56,355 bases of DNA from Pseudarthrobacter enclensis (GTDB taxonomy: Bacteria; Actinomycetota; Actinomycetes; Actinomycetales; Micrococcaceae). Where the stretch lies: contig NZ_JAUSRE010000027.1 in the NCBI RefSeq assembly GCF_030811655.1, positions 1 to 56,355 on the forward strand, given 5' to 3'. The notes beneath the pieces are model-generated. The model was not told the origin of the DNA and did not search any database. It saw nothing but the letters and a program-made list of their open reading frames with translations. The translations under genes and the position numbers were made by a program. Of the stretch, positions 24,753-33,175 are shown one piece after another (the stretch's first letter is position 1; each line of letters starts with the position of its first letter).

Positions 24753-25030
24753 AGAGCCGCCTCAAAGCCTGCATTCCTTGACGCTTTAGTGAAATCCCCC
24801 TCGGGCCATCTCCCCCATCCTTTCACCGACGTCCAGGGAGGATTCACGGTCGAGGACGTAGATGCTTTGACGGAAACAGGGGCTCGGGGAGCCATAAAGG
24901 CGCCGCAATCACACCAGCCGTCACACGCAACAGATAGTACTGCGCCATGCCCCGCCTGCTGTTCTGACATCCTGGCGGTTCGGACGGCAGCACCAAGACT
25001 GAAAACTGGTGAATGACTCGCGGCGTCAAT

Positions 25031-25058
25031 ATCTGAACAAATGATAATCTGTTCAGAT
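25031..25058. promoter_or_regulatory. Operator overlapping the start of an SmtB-type regulator gene
   Basis: ATCTGAACA (25031-25039) and TGTTCAGAT (25050-25058) are perfect 9-bp inverted arms with a 10-bp AT-rich spacer. The second arm includes the A and T of the ATG at 25057. No ribosome site is visible, so the mRNA may be leaderless or the repressor may sit on the start. The words TCTGAACA and GATAATCTG are shared with 12453-12489. The rest of 24753-25030 shows no gene. Confidence 0.7.
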
Positions 25059-25500
25059 GAGTCGTCGATTACGTTCCATTACCGATCCGGATGCCCTGCC
25101 CGGATATCGGGACAACGATCGTGCCTCTGCCCGCATTGAGTTTCTTCGGGAGGCACTGCCCCCAGGCGAGGATGTTGAGCGGGTTGCCGCGGTGTTCCGG
25201 TTGATGGGAGATCCCGGCCGGGTGCGGATCCTCGCCACGCTGCTGGAGGCCGGGGAGGTATGCGTGCATGACCTCGCCTCGGTGGCCGGGCTCAGCGAAT
25301 CCTCAGTGAGTCAAGCTCTTCGACTCATGCGCGCGCACCGAGTCGTGGAAACCCGCCGCGCTGGCCGGGTCGTGTTTTACCGTCTCGGCGACAACCACGT
25401 TCGGATGTTGCTGGACCTGGCGATCACCCACGCCGGGCACTCCCCCGCAGTCACCGCAGTCTCTTCCCCTATCGACCCCACTCGTCAGGAGCCCACATGA
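25057..25500 (+). CDS. SmtB/NmtR-type metal-responsive repressor
   Basis: 147 residues. Winged helix: MGDPGRVRILATLLEAG and SESSVSQALRLMRAH. The last helix has DNHVRMLLDLAITHAGH, the D-x-H-x10-H-x2-H alpha-5 ligand set for Zn, Ni or Co. The alpha-3 position is EVCVHDLA, so the CxC of its paralogue (11955-12371) is absent here. It should control the zinc-ribbon protein and P1B-4 ATPase that follow. Its stop overlaps the next start (ATGA). Confidence 0.87.
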   Translation: MSRRLRSITDPDALPGYRDNDRASARIEFLREALPPGEDVERVAAVFRLMGDPGRVRILATLLEAGEVCVHDLASVAGLSESSVSQALRLMRAHRVVETRRAGRVVFYRLGDNHVRMLLDLAITHAGHSPAVTAVSSPIDPTRQEPT

Positions 25501-25829
25501 ACGCCTCGCCTGCCCCTCTTACTTGCCCTAAATGCGAATCAGAGATGCGTCCCTACGAACGCAACGGGGTCATCATCGATCAATGCACAGGGTGCCGCGG
25601 AATCTTCCTGGACCGCGGTGAACTGGAGTCCCTGATGGATGCTGAAGCCGCGTTCTACGCTGCCCGGAACGCCGCACCCGGAATGACACAGCCCCCCTAT
25701 GCCCAGACTCCGCAGCCCCCCTACGGCCAGTCTCCCTATGCGGACCGGCGGGACGGTCACCACAGTGGTCATGGTGACCGGCACGACCGCCGCAAGCGCG
25801 GGGGGTTCCTCGGGGATCTGTTCGGCTGA
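25497..25829 (+). CDS. Zinc-ribbon (zf-TFIIB type) protein with His-rich tail
   Basis: 110 residues. Two CxxC knuckles (CPKCESEMRPYERN, then QCTGCRGIFLDRGELE) form a TFIIB-type zinc ribbon (residues 9-45). A Pro/Gln/Tyr repeat region follows (QPPYAQTPQPPYGQ) and then a His/Asp/Arg tail (HHSGHGDRHDRRKRGG). It may buffer zinc or act as a metal-related accessory; function unproven. Start overlaps the regulator stop. Confidence 0.85.
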   Translation: MNASPAPLTCPKCESEMRPYERNGVIIDQCTGCRGIFLDRGELESLMDAEAAFYAARNAAPGMTQPPYAQTPQPPYGQSPYADRRDGHHSGHGDRHDRRKRGGFLGDLFG

Positions 25830-25894
25830 ACCCCGAAGCCCCTGCACCAGCACCCCTCAACCTGACCGGCCCTGACTATGAGAAGTGAGCACGC

Positions 25895-28396
25895 GTGGCG
25901 ATCGACACCCAGCTTGACCTGAAGACTGTTTTGCCCGAGGCGCTGGATGAACAGGACGCCTGCGTGCGCAGTCTGACCGAGGGCCTGCAGGCCCGGCAGG
26001 GCGTTATCGATGCCCATGTCAAGCGCCCGGACGGCGCCGAAGCGGCGCAGCTGTGTGTGCATTTCGAACCCGGTCTCATCAGCCTGGGCCGGATCCGCGA
26101 ACTGGCCGTGTCCCTGGGCGCCCGGGTGGACAGCGACTTCGGCCACCTCAGCCTTGATGTGGACGGCATCTCCAGGTCCGCCCGGGCGCAACTGCTCGAA
26201 CAGCGGCTGCGCGAGCTGGACGGGGTGGCGGAGGCCCACGTCTCCGCCACCGGCTCCGTTACGGTTGAATACCTCACGGACCGGACCTCGGAGAAGGCGG
26301 TTTTGGACCTTCTGGCACGCTTTGGAACACCACCGCGCGCAGGCCGGCTCTATCTCTCCGAGGCACGCCATGCAGGTGCCGTCGAAGCTGGCCTGCCAGA
26401 AGCGGACGCGCATGACCGCAGGCACGAAAAGCAAGAAGAACATGATCACAAACACGGCGGGATCTTTAGTGAGCGAAGCGAGCTGATCTTCGCGGTCCTG
26501 TGTGCCCTGACCCTGGCGACGGGGTTCCTCCTGGGGCTCAGCTCTGCGGTTCCGGACGTAGTTTCCACGGCGCTGTATATCGCCGCGTATTTCTTCGGCG
26601 GCTACTACACCCTGAAGGAAGCCATCCAGACGGTGATGGCCAAACGGTTCGAGATCGATTTCCTGATGCTGGTCGCAGCCGCCGGGGCCGCGGTGCTCGG
26701 GGACCTGGCCGAAGGCGCCCTGCTGCTGGCTCTGTTCAGTATCGGCCACGCCCTGGAAAGCTATGCCATGGGCCGGGCCCGGCGCGCCATCCAGGCCCTG
26801 GCCGAACTCGCCCCGGACACCGCACTGGTCAGACGCGCCGGTGCTGAGCAGGAGATCCCGGTCGGGGAATTGCGGATCGGCGACACCGTCATCATTAAAC
26901 CCAACACCCGCATTCCCTCGGACGGTTACGTAACCGTCGGGCAGAGCAGTGTGGACCAGTCGGCGGTTACCGGGGAAAGCATCCCAGTTGACAAGACCCC
27001 CATTGGGCAAGAGGCGTCCCGGAAGGAGGCCGACATCCCGGCCGAAAGCCGGATCTATGCCGGAACGGTCAATGGTCCCGGCGTCCTGGAGATCGAGGTG
27101 ACACGGCTGTCTAAGGACTCAACGCTCGCCCGCGTGGTGCGGATGGTCAGCGAAGCCCAGGCCCAAATTTCGCCCACGCAGCGCTTCACGGACCGCTTTC
27201 AGCGCGTATTCGTCCCCGCCGTGCTGATCCTCGTCCTCGCCCTGCTCTTCGCCGGCCTCGTCATCGAGGAACCGTTCTCCGCCACGCTCTATCGGGCCAT
27301 GGCCGTCCTGGTCGCCGCCAGCCCGTGCGCGCTGGCAATCTCCACCCCCAGCGCCGTCCTGTCCGGGTTGGCCCGGGCAGCCCGCGGCGGCCTGCTCATC
27401 AAAGGCGGGGGACCTCTGGAGAACCTGGGCACGCTGAGCGCGATCGCCTTCGACAAGACCGGGACTCTTACGGAGGGCAAACCCGAAATGACTGACGTGG
27501 AACCCGCGGCGGGGGTGAAGGAATCCGAGTTGCTATCCGTCGCACTCGCCGTCGAATCCCAAAGCGACCACCCGCTGGCCTCGGCCATCGTGACGGCGGC
27601 ACGCGCCCGGCTGGACGGCACACCGCCGCTCACCGCCGGGGCTGTCACCAGCATCACCGGCCGCGGGGTCAGCGCCCTGATCGACGGCGAACAGATCCAC
27701 ATTGGCAAGCAGCAGCTCTTCACCGAAACCGACGGGTCGCCGTTGACCAAGGACATCCTGGACTCCACTGCCCGGCTCGAGGCCGGGGGACGGACCACCA
27801 TGGTAGTGCGCCGGGGGTCCAGGTACCTGGGGGTCCTGGGCCTGATGGACACTCCCCGGGACTCCGCAGCAACAGTTATCACACAGCTGCGCCAGGCCGG
27901 TATACGGCACATGATCATGCTCTCGGGTGACAACCAGACCGTCGCCGGTGCTGTGGCCGGGAAGCTCGGGCTCGATGAGGCCCGCGGCGACCTGCTCCCC
28001 GAGGACAAAGTCAAAGCCGTAGTCGAGCTGCGGGGCCGGGAAAATAAGGTCGCGATGGTCGGTGACGGCGTCAACGATGCACCGGCCATGGCCAACGCCA
28101 CTGTCGGGATCGCGATGGGCGCCGCCGGCTCGGACGTCGCCATGGAAACCGCCGACGTCGCGCTTATGGGAGATGACCTGAAACGGCTCCCCTTCGCCGT
28201 GAATCTTAGCCGGCAATCCAGCCGAATCATCCGGCAGAACCTTTGGGCCAGCCTCGGCGTCGTCGCGATCCTGATCCCGGCAACGATCACCGGGGCCATC
28301 GGCATTGGCTTGGCGGTCCTGATCCACGAAGGATCAACCCTGCTCGTCGTCGCCAACGCCCTCCGCCTCCTGGCCTACCGCGAACCCAAAACCTAA
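25895..28396 (+). CDS. P1B-4-like heavy-metal ATPase with degenerate metal-binding domains
   Basis: 833 residues from the GTG at 25895. The first 190 residues look like two HMA folds without CxxC (DEQDACVRSL keeps one Cys; the second has none), then a His-rich linker (HDRRHEKQEEHDHKHGG). The core has TGES, SPCALAIS (about 475), DKTGTLT (about 520), HPLA and GDGVNDAPA (about 723). The last TMs contain LIHEGSTLLVVANALR, the P1B-4 HEG(G/S)T signature. SPC plus HEGST points to Co, Zn, Cd or Ni efflux, matching the SmtB-type sensor in front. Confidence 0.93.
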   Translation: MAIDTQLDLKTVLPEALDEQDACVRSLTEGLQARQGVIDAHVKRPDGAEAAQLCVHFEPGLISLGRIRELAVSLGARVDSDFGHLSLDVDGISRSARAQLLEQRLRELDGVAEAHVSATGSVTVEYLTDRTSEKAVLDLLARFGTPPRAGRLYLSEARHAGAVEAGLPEADAHDRRHEKQEEHDHKHGGIFSERSELIFAVLCALTLATGFLLGLSSAVPDVVSTALYIAAYFFGGYYTLKEAIQTVMAKRFEIDFLMLVAAAGAAVLGDLAEGALLLALFSIGHALESYAMGRARRAIQALAELAPDTALVRRAGAEQEIPVGELRIGDTVIIKPNTRIPSDGYVTVGQSSVDQSAVTGESIPVDKTPIGQEASRKEADIPAESRIYAGTVNGPGVLEIEVTRLSKDSTLARVVRMVSEAQAQISPTQRFTDRFQRVFVPAVLILVLALLFAGLVIEEPFSATLYRAMAVLVAASPCALAISTPSAVLSGLARAARGGLLIKGGGPLENLGTLSAIAFDKTGTLTEGKPEMTDVEPAAGVKESELLSVALAVESQSDHPLASAIVTAARARLDGTPPLTAGAVTSITGRGVSALIDGEQIHIGKQQLFTETDGSPLTKDILDSTARLEAGGRTTMVVRRGSRYLGVLGLMDTPRDSAATVITQLRQAGIRHMIMLSGDNQTVAGAVAGKLGLDEARGDLLPEDKVKAVVELRGRENKVAMVGDGVNDAPAMANATVGIAMGAAGSDVAMETADVALMGDDLKRLPFAVNLSRQSSRIIRQNLWASLGVVAILIPATITGAIGIGLAVLIHEGSTLLVVANALRLLAYREPKT

Positions 28397-29053
28397 TAGA
28401 AGCCTCACCATCACCGACCCCTGACTAGGCCTTTAGCATGGGAACCCGGTCGATGGACGGCGATAGATGGGCCCTGGCAGGCTGCGCCTGCAAGCGGTGG
28501 CTGCAGATACTGTCCTATCTCCGGGAGATTTCCCGCGACCCCGCCTGGTGGAATGCCCTGTTGGTTATCACTCTGGCCGCGGTAGGCACGTTAGACGCCC
28601 CTGATGGCTAAACGCCCCTGCCGGCTTGAGGCCGTCAGGCAGGTATGGAACTCCTTGGCGCAGTCCCTCATCATTTCTGGCCAGTCGTTGCCCGGCGCGG
28701 GGGATGGCGTACTGATTCCCGACCATCACCCAAACTTTTGGACTAGATGGTCGTGTCTTGTCCTACTGGGATATGTCGGGGAAAGTTCGTTGCCGGCGTG
28801 GACCCGCCCGACGTCCTCGCGCACCTTGGTCGCGCTGCAACGCAGGTCCCCTCCATCACCTCATTCTTGCTGCCAACCCGAACTAGAAACTCGCCGTATT
28901 TGTTTTCAGGCAGTCCTCCCACCGGATCGAGAATTACGGGCCGAAGATCACGACATCTGCCACGCGCTGTCACTTAACCGAGAGTCGGCACCGGCACCGG
29001 CCTCATAAACCGGTCGATCCATTCCGGAGTCGAGCGCCGGGTAAATTGGAGGG
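28397..29053. other. Intergenic stretch with no convincing gene
   Basis: No domain-bearing frame. A 57-codon frame at 28438-28611 has a hydrophobic C-terminal half (WWNALLVITLAAVG) but no clear ribosome site; I would not call it a gene. The sequence separates the P1B-4 ATPase operon from the arsenic-gene remnant and may be a recombination scar. Confidence 0.4.
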
Positions 29054-29485
29054 ATGCCCCACTTTTCTTCCCAGTTTCTGCGTGTCCTTTCCTGTGCGGC
29101 CACCATCGTTGTCCTGGCGGCCGTCTCCGGCTGCGCCACCCCGGTATCGGCGGGTGACGTACCGACATGGCAGGCCACTACGCTCCCCTCTGACCCAGGA
29201 GTCGTAGCGGCAGACGCAGGCCGAATTCTCGATCGGCAACCTGTGGTTCAGCGGAAAGACGTAGAGTCAGGCAGCTACATTTTGACTCTGGTCTGCGAAG
29301 GCGTCGGCAAGGCCTTCCTGACGGTGCGCTCCGGGGGCAATGACCTGGTGGAACTCGGAGCGGCCTGCAATGGCGCCAAGGAGACAACCAAAGTCAGCGT
29401 TACCGACCCGGGCATGCTGGAACTACGTACGTCCAGTGTGGATGCTCCCCTCCTCTACGCCTACCAGCTGGCCGCTCCCAGGTAG
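29054..29485 (+). CDS. Small lipoprotein of unknown function
   Basis: 143 residues. Signal peptide (LRVLSCAATIVVLAA) and lipobox VSGC near residue 27. The mature part is a compact secreted domain with one later Cys pair (LVCEGVG, LGAACNG) that could form a disulfide. Similar small lipoproteins with a SGSYILTLVC-like block occur in Micrococcaceae. It ends just before the 5'-truncated arsR. Confidence 0.6.
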   Translation: MPHFSSQFLRVLSCAATIVVLAAVSGCATPVSAGDVPTWQATTLPSDPGVVAADAGRILDRQPVVQRKDVESGSYILTLVCEGVGKAFLTVRSGGNDLVELGAACNGAKETTKVSVTDPGMLELRTSSVDAPLLYAYQLAAPR

Positions 29486-29486
29486 A

Positions 29487-29822
29487 GGGCCAGGTCAAAG
29501 CGGTTCCCGCACCGGCTGCTGCCCGCCGGCAGCGCCCAGCCTGGGCGCTGCCGAGGCGAACGACAGGGCGGCGGTCTTCAAAGCCCTTGCCGACCCGAAC
29601 CGGCTGCGGCTGCTGTCCATCGTCAAAGGCGCCCAAGGCGGCGAAGCCTGCGTCTGCGACCTCACCGATCCACTGGATCTCACCCAGCCGACCGTTTCCC
29701 ACCACCTGAAGATCCTCGTCGACGCCGGCCTGCTGCACCGCGAAAAACGCGGAACCTGGGCCTACTTCTCACTCGTCCCCGGCGCCCTCGAGCGCACCGC
29801 AGGACTGCTGGAGACCCTGTGA
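29487..29822 (+). pseudogene. arsR: 5'-truncated arsenic-type ArsR regulator
   Basis: The frame encodes a nearly complete arsenical ArsR: TGCCPPAAP, then FKALADPNRLRLLSIV, GGEACVCDLTDPLDL (the As(III)-binding CxC region), TQPTVSHHLKILVDAGLL and EKRGTWAYF. However no ATG, GTG or TTG start lies between the lipoprotein stop (29485) and the conserved domain; the first starts in frame are inside the lipoprotein gene (29340, 29370). The 5' end therefore seems to have been lost at a junction near 29486-29505. Translation from an upstream start or a CTG could still give protein. Confidence 0.65.
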
Positions 29823-30338
29823 CCCCACCAGTTCCGGCGGGCGCCTCCGTTCGCCCCATGTTCCGGGAGGATTGGCCGGACGTCCGGGACATATACCAGG
29901 CGGGAATCGACACCGGCCAAGCCACCTTCGACTCCGTTGCACCCGACTGGGACCGGTTCGACACTTCCTGGCTTCCCGGCCATCGGTTTGTCGCCGCAAC
30001 GCGGGAAGACCAATTCTTCGGGTGGGCTGCTGCCTCCGCCGCCTCAGCCCGCCCCGCGTACTCCGGCGTGGTCGAACACTTCGTGTACATAGCCGCTGCT
30101 GCCCGCGGTATGGGTATGGGCATTGGCAAAGCCCTCCTTGAAACGCTTATCAAGTCCACCGAGAGCCATGGCATCGGGACTATCCAGGCCAGCGTCTTCC
30201 CCGAGAACGAAGCCAGCCTCAGACTCCACTTTCTCCATCGTCGGACGCCGGCAACGCATCGCCCGGATGGCCCACGGTCCACTGAACGGGCAGTGGCGTG
30301 ACACCCTCCTGGTCGAACGCCGCTCAACCAGCATCTAA
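29819..30338 (+). pseudogene. arsN: Frameshifted ArsN-like GNAT acetyltransferase
   Basis: Starts with GTG overlapping the arsR stop. Reads as a phosphinothricin/ArsN-type acetyltransferase through VRPMFREDWPDV, FFGWAAASA, YSGVVEHFVYI, RGMGMGIGKALL and FPENEASLRLH. After that His (to 30229) the frame is lost; the expected GFSIVGRR continues one base later in another frame (from 30231, FSIVGRRQRIARM and WRDTLLVERRS to 30338). About 11 nt encoding roughly four residues appear deleted. The in-frame product is 160 residues with a nonsense tail, so it is probably inactive. Confidence 0.8.
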
Positions 30339-30425
30339 AGACCCGCCAAGCACTTCGACTTCCACTACCGGCAACTCAGCTTGGCCGCCCGTACCGCTAA
30401 TCCGCATGGCCGCGCGGCTGCAATG

Positions 30426-30773
30426 ATGAACCCTGTGACTATCGCGAAGACCACCCTGCTGTTCATTCTTGCCGCCGCCGCCGAGATCGGCGGCGCCTGG
30501 CTGGTCTGGCAGTCCGTCCGGGAAGGCAAGGACTGGTGGTGGGCCGGACTGGGCGTCATCGCCCTCGGTATTTACGGTTTCGCAGCGACATTGCAGCCGG
30601 ACGCGCACTTCGGCCGAATACTAGCCGCCTACGGCGGGGTGTTCGTAGCCGGGTCACTGCTGTGGGGCATGGCCTTTGACGGTTTCCGACCCGACAGGTG
30701 GGATGTTGCCGGCTCGGCGATCTGCCTGCTCGGGGTAGCCGTGATCATGTTCGCGCCCCGAAACGCAGGCTGA
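30426..30773 (+). CDS. ynfA: YnfA (UPF0060) family small membrane protein
   Basis: 115 residues, four TMs, full family length. Conserved blocks: LFILAAAAEIGGAWLVWQ, GIYGFAATLQP, FGRILAAYGGVFVAGSLLW and FRPDRWD. YnfA proteins resemble small multidrug transporters; function is not firmly known. The ATG at 30423 directly upstream is equally possible. It follows the broken ars genes and may be the only intact member of that cassette. Confidence 0.9.
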   Translation: MNPVTIAKTTLLFILAAAAEIGGAWLVWQSVREGKDWWWAGLGVIALGIYGFAATLQPDAHFGRILAAYGGVFVAGSLLWGMAFDGFRPDRWDVAGSAICLLGVAVIMFAPRNAG

Positions 30774-31216
30774 ACTACAAATCCGACCTACGAGTTGAAA
30801 GTTATCCCACTGCCCCGGCAGCATTGCTGCGTGGAACTGTTCCATCGCGCTCTGGGCGCAGAAAGCACAACACTACCTGCCTGATTCCGCGTCCTGTTGA
30901 AGCACACCCTAATTTGACGTCAGGTACTCCCCAAACGTGCGTCAGAGATGGTTGCTTACACTCCGATCCTGACATCACGACGCGTGGGTCATAGAACCTG
31001 ATCTGACGCTCCACGCTGCGCTCTGGCTTCACCAATAAACATGCTTTGGTCCGAGCTTTTGGACCTTGCGTCAAGCTAAGGAACTTTTGGCCTGCCAAAC
31101 CCTCGCCGCTAGCCGAAGAAAACCCGGAAATCACTCACGCAAACCCTAAGATTTGTCTCAACCGAAATGCCCCAGTGCATTCCGTCTGTAGATTATCGAC
31201 ATTGAAGAGGGGAACA
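30774..31216. other. Non-coding stretch before the DUF349 gene
   Basis: No convincing gene or RNA. GC content drops here relative to the metal island and stays lower through the DUF349 gene, suggesting a different origin. The promoter of the DUF349 gene must lie here; AGAGGGGAACA at about 31206-31216 is its ribosome site. Confidence 0.45.
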
Positions 31217-32416
31217 ATGAGCGCTGGCAGTAAGTGGACTCGCGCCCGGGTCCTGCACAGGACGTTTAACGGCGAACAGGTAACGATCAAAATTGCCACT
31301 GACGGACAGGACGCGCTTGTTGCCAGGGGACACCTGGCAGATGTCCAGCCAGGTAACGACCACGTTCATGTCTGGGACTTAGCTACCGGTGACTTTCGAC
31401 TCCATGACATGCGTCTCTCACGCAGCTTGCTACCCAACATTCGAGACGACGAGCGAAATCGGCCGACACCACGGGACGAAGCGAGACATGCTGATTTGGT
31501 CAGCAGGGCCCAAAGCCTTGCGCGTTCTGGGACGCCGGACGCTAGGACTATATCCGCGGCTCGAGAACTCGATCGTGAATGGAAATCTGCAGGCAAGGCC
31601 TCTCCGGCCAACTATCATGCATTCCGGTCTGCCATGGATGAAATCTTTGCCGCAAACAAGCAGCGAATTGACCAAATGAAAGCCGATTGGGCGGCGAATA
31701 AGAGCGCGAAGGAACGCCTGGTTTCGCAGGCTGAGTCTCTCGCGTCCAGTTCGGATCTCCGAGCGGCTTCCGATCGGATGAAGTCCCTCGGCGATGAGTG
31801 GAAGCGCATAGGCCCGTGCGAAAAGTCTGATAATGAGCGGCTGTGGGGACGATTCAATGCTGCGCGCACGCGTCTTCGTGAACGCAAGGACCAGGAGTTC
31901 AACAAGCGCAAAGCGGAGTGGGCAGCAAACAGAAGCGCAAAAGAACGCCTAGTGGGCCGGATGTCTTCCCTTTCCTCATCGTCAGACTATCGGGCAGCGA
32001 AGGATGAAGCTCGCTCCTTGACGGACCAGTGGCGGGCTGTCGGACCATGTGAAAAATCCGATCAGGAGCGTCTTTGGAATGACTTTAAGTCAGCAAAAGA
32101 CCGCCTATTTGAAGCGGCGAAACGAGACGGGGAACAACGCGCTGCCGAGCGCAGGCAACGCGCGTGGGAACGGGTCTCTCGCCTGGAAGAGCAGTTGAGG
32201 AACACAGAGGCGGCGCTTTACCGTGCCCAAGATTCATACTCGCGAGCCCTATCAGCAAGGTCCCCGTCCATGAATAATCCGAACTGGATGACCATTGTGC
32301 GAAATCAACAGGAACGGCAGTCCAACGCGAGGTCGAAGATTGCTTCTCTCGAGCAACGAAAGTCAGACTTGGTGTACAAGCTCATGGACGCGCGGTCGAA
32401 AGCCAACTCCTTGTGA
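31217..32416 (+). CDS. DUF349 repeat coiled-coil protein
   Basis: 399 residues from the ATG at 31217 with GAGGGG upstream; the frame is open back to 31046 but that start lacks support. An N-terminal segment of about 70 residues is followed by three DUF349-type helical repeats, the last two with matching GDEWKRIGPCEKSDNERLW and RAVGPCEKSDQERLW blocks, then a C-terminal coiled coil. DUF349 proteins have no established function. Base composition is less GC-rich than the flanks. It stands alone, ending at a strong inverted repeat. Confidence 0.8.
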   Translation: MSAGSKWTRARVLHRTFNGEQVTIKIATDGQDALVARGHLADVQPGNDHVHVWDLATGDFRLHDMRLSRSLLPNIRDDERNRPTPRDEARHADLVSRAQSLARSGTPDARTISAARELDREWKSAGKASPANYHAFRSAMDEIFAANKQRIDQMKADWAANKSAKERLVSQAESLASSSDLRAASDRMKSLGDEWKRIGPCEKSDNERLWGRFNAARTRLRERKDQEFNKRKAEWAANRSAKERLVGRMSSLSSSSDYRAAKDEARSLTDQWRAVGPCEKSDQERLWNDFKSAKDRLFEAAKRDGEQRAAERRQRAWERVSRLEEQLRNTEAALYRAQDSYSRALSARSPSMNNPNWMTIVRNQQERQSNARSKIASLEQRKSDLVYKLMDARSKANSL

Positions 32417-32425
32417 GTCCATTTC

Positions 32426-32454
32426 AACTTGCGCAACAAGCTGTTGCGCAAGTT
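32426..32454. terminator. 12-bp perfect hairpin after the DUF349 gene
   Basis: AACTTGCGCAAC (32426-32437), loop AAGCT, GTTGCGCAAGTT (32443-32454), then TTGG. Nine bases after the DUF349 stop. It is likely a terminator though the T-run is short; it is also the first of several inverted repeats before lsr2. Confidence 0.65.
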
Positions 32455-32508
32455 TTGGAGGCGCCGGCACAGCTGGTTCCGCTGCCCACAGCCGGGGAGA
32501 ACCCTGAT

Positions 32509-32577
32509 GGGTTATCCACCGCTACTGCTGCTGAGGGAGCCTTCCCGATAGCTCCCGGTTTCAGCCGTGGATAACCC
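32509..32577. repeat. Inverted repeat with DnaA-box-like cores
   Basis: GGGTTATCCAC (32509-32519) and GTGGATAACCC (32567-32577) are perfect 11-bp inverted arms 47 bp apart. Each contains TTATCCAC, eight bases of a DnaA box. A smaller repeat (GGGAGC/GCTCCC) lies between them. In a 332-bp non-coding interval this could be an origin, an oriT-like site or a regulatory structure; the sequence alone does not decide. Confidence 0.5.
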
Positions 32578-32748
32578 GGGTTGACCCCAACCGCGGACTG
32601 CTCGCTTCGTGAGTGCCGTTCGCTGCGCTCTTCCTATTGCCCAGCTGACTCGCAAATTAGCCGACGTCGTGATTGGTCTCCTCGGTTGGCCATCAATCAC
32701 CTGTCAAGTGGCACATCCTTTCGTTCAGCAGGCTGTTAAAATTGTTTT

Positions 32749-33081
32749 ATGGCAAAAAAGACGGTCGTGGTTTTGGAAGATGACATTGATGGCTCGGAAG
32801 CTAGCGAAACGATATCTTTCGCCCTCGACGGCAGTGAATACGTGATTGATCTGAACGAGGGGCACGCGAGTGAACTGCGCGGAGCCCTGAGCCGTTTTGC
32901 CGATGCTGGACGCAGGGTATCTAGCGGCCGTGGTCGCTCGGCGGCGGCCCGCACGAAGTCCTCCCAGGGTGGGCCGGATGCAAAAGCGGTACGTATGTGG
33001 GCGGCTGAGAACGGCATCCAGGTAAATACTCGTGGTCGTATTCAAGCGGAAGTCGTGGAGAAGTACGAAGCCGCTCACTAG
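32749..33081 (+). CDS. lsr2: Lsr2 nucleoid-associated protein
   Basis: 110 residues, full Lsr2 length. The N-terminal dimerisation domain (MAKKTVVVLEDDIDGSEA, TISFALDGSEYVIDL) is joined by a basic linker to the DNA-binding domain with VRMWAAENG and the AT-hook-like RGRIQAEV. Lsr2 bridges and silences AT-rich DNA. A plasmid copy may silence transfer or accessory genes or lower host fitness cost. A terminator follows. Confidence 0.95.
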   Translation: MAKKTVVVLEDDIDGSEASETISFALDGSEYVIDLNEGHASELRGALSRFADAGRRVSSGRGRSAAARTKSSQGGPDAKAVRMWAAENGIQVNTRGRIQAEVVEKYEAAH

Positions 33082-33097
33082 GGCCGAAACGAAGGAA

Positions 33098-33142
33098 AGT
33101 CGGGGCTGGGATCTATAACAGATTCCAGCCCTGACTTATTTT
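33098..33142 (+). terminator. Terminator after lsr2
   Basis: AGTCGGGGCTGGGAT pairs with ATTCCAGCCCTGACT (G-U and small mismatches) around a CTATAACAG loop, followed by TATTTTATT. Convergent with the DUF4913 gene. Confidence 0.85.
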
Positions 33143-33175
33143 ATTGGACTGACCTCATCCCGCAGCTTCCTGTTT

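Noticed and set aside
28604..29008. 134-codon frame and overlapping frames between the P1B-4 ATPase and the lipoprotein
   Set aside because: No ribosome site, no hydrophobic or domain pattern, and frames on both strands are equally open.
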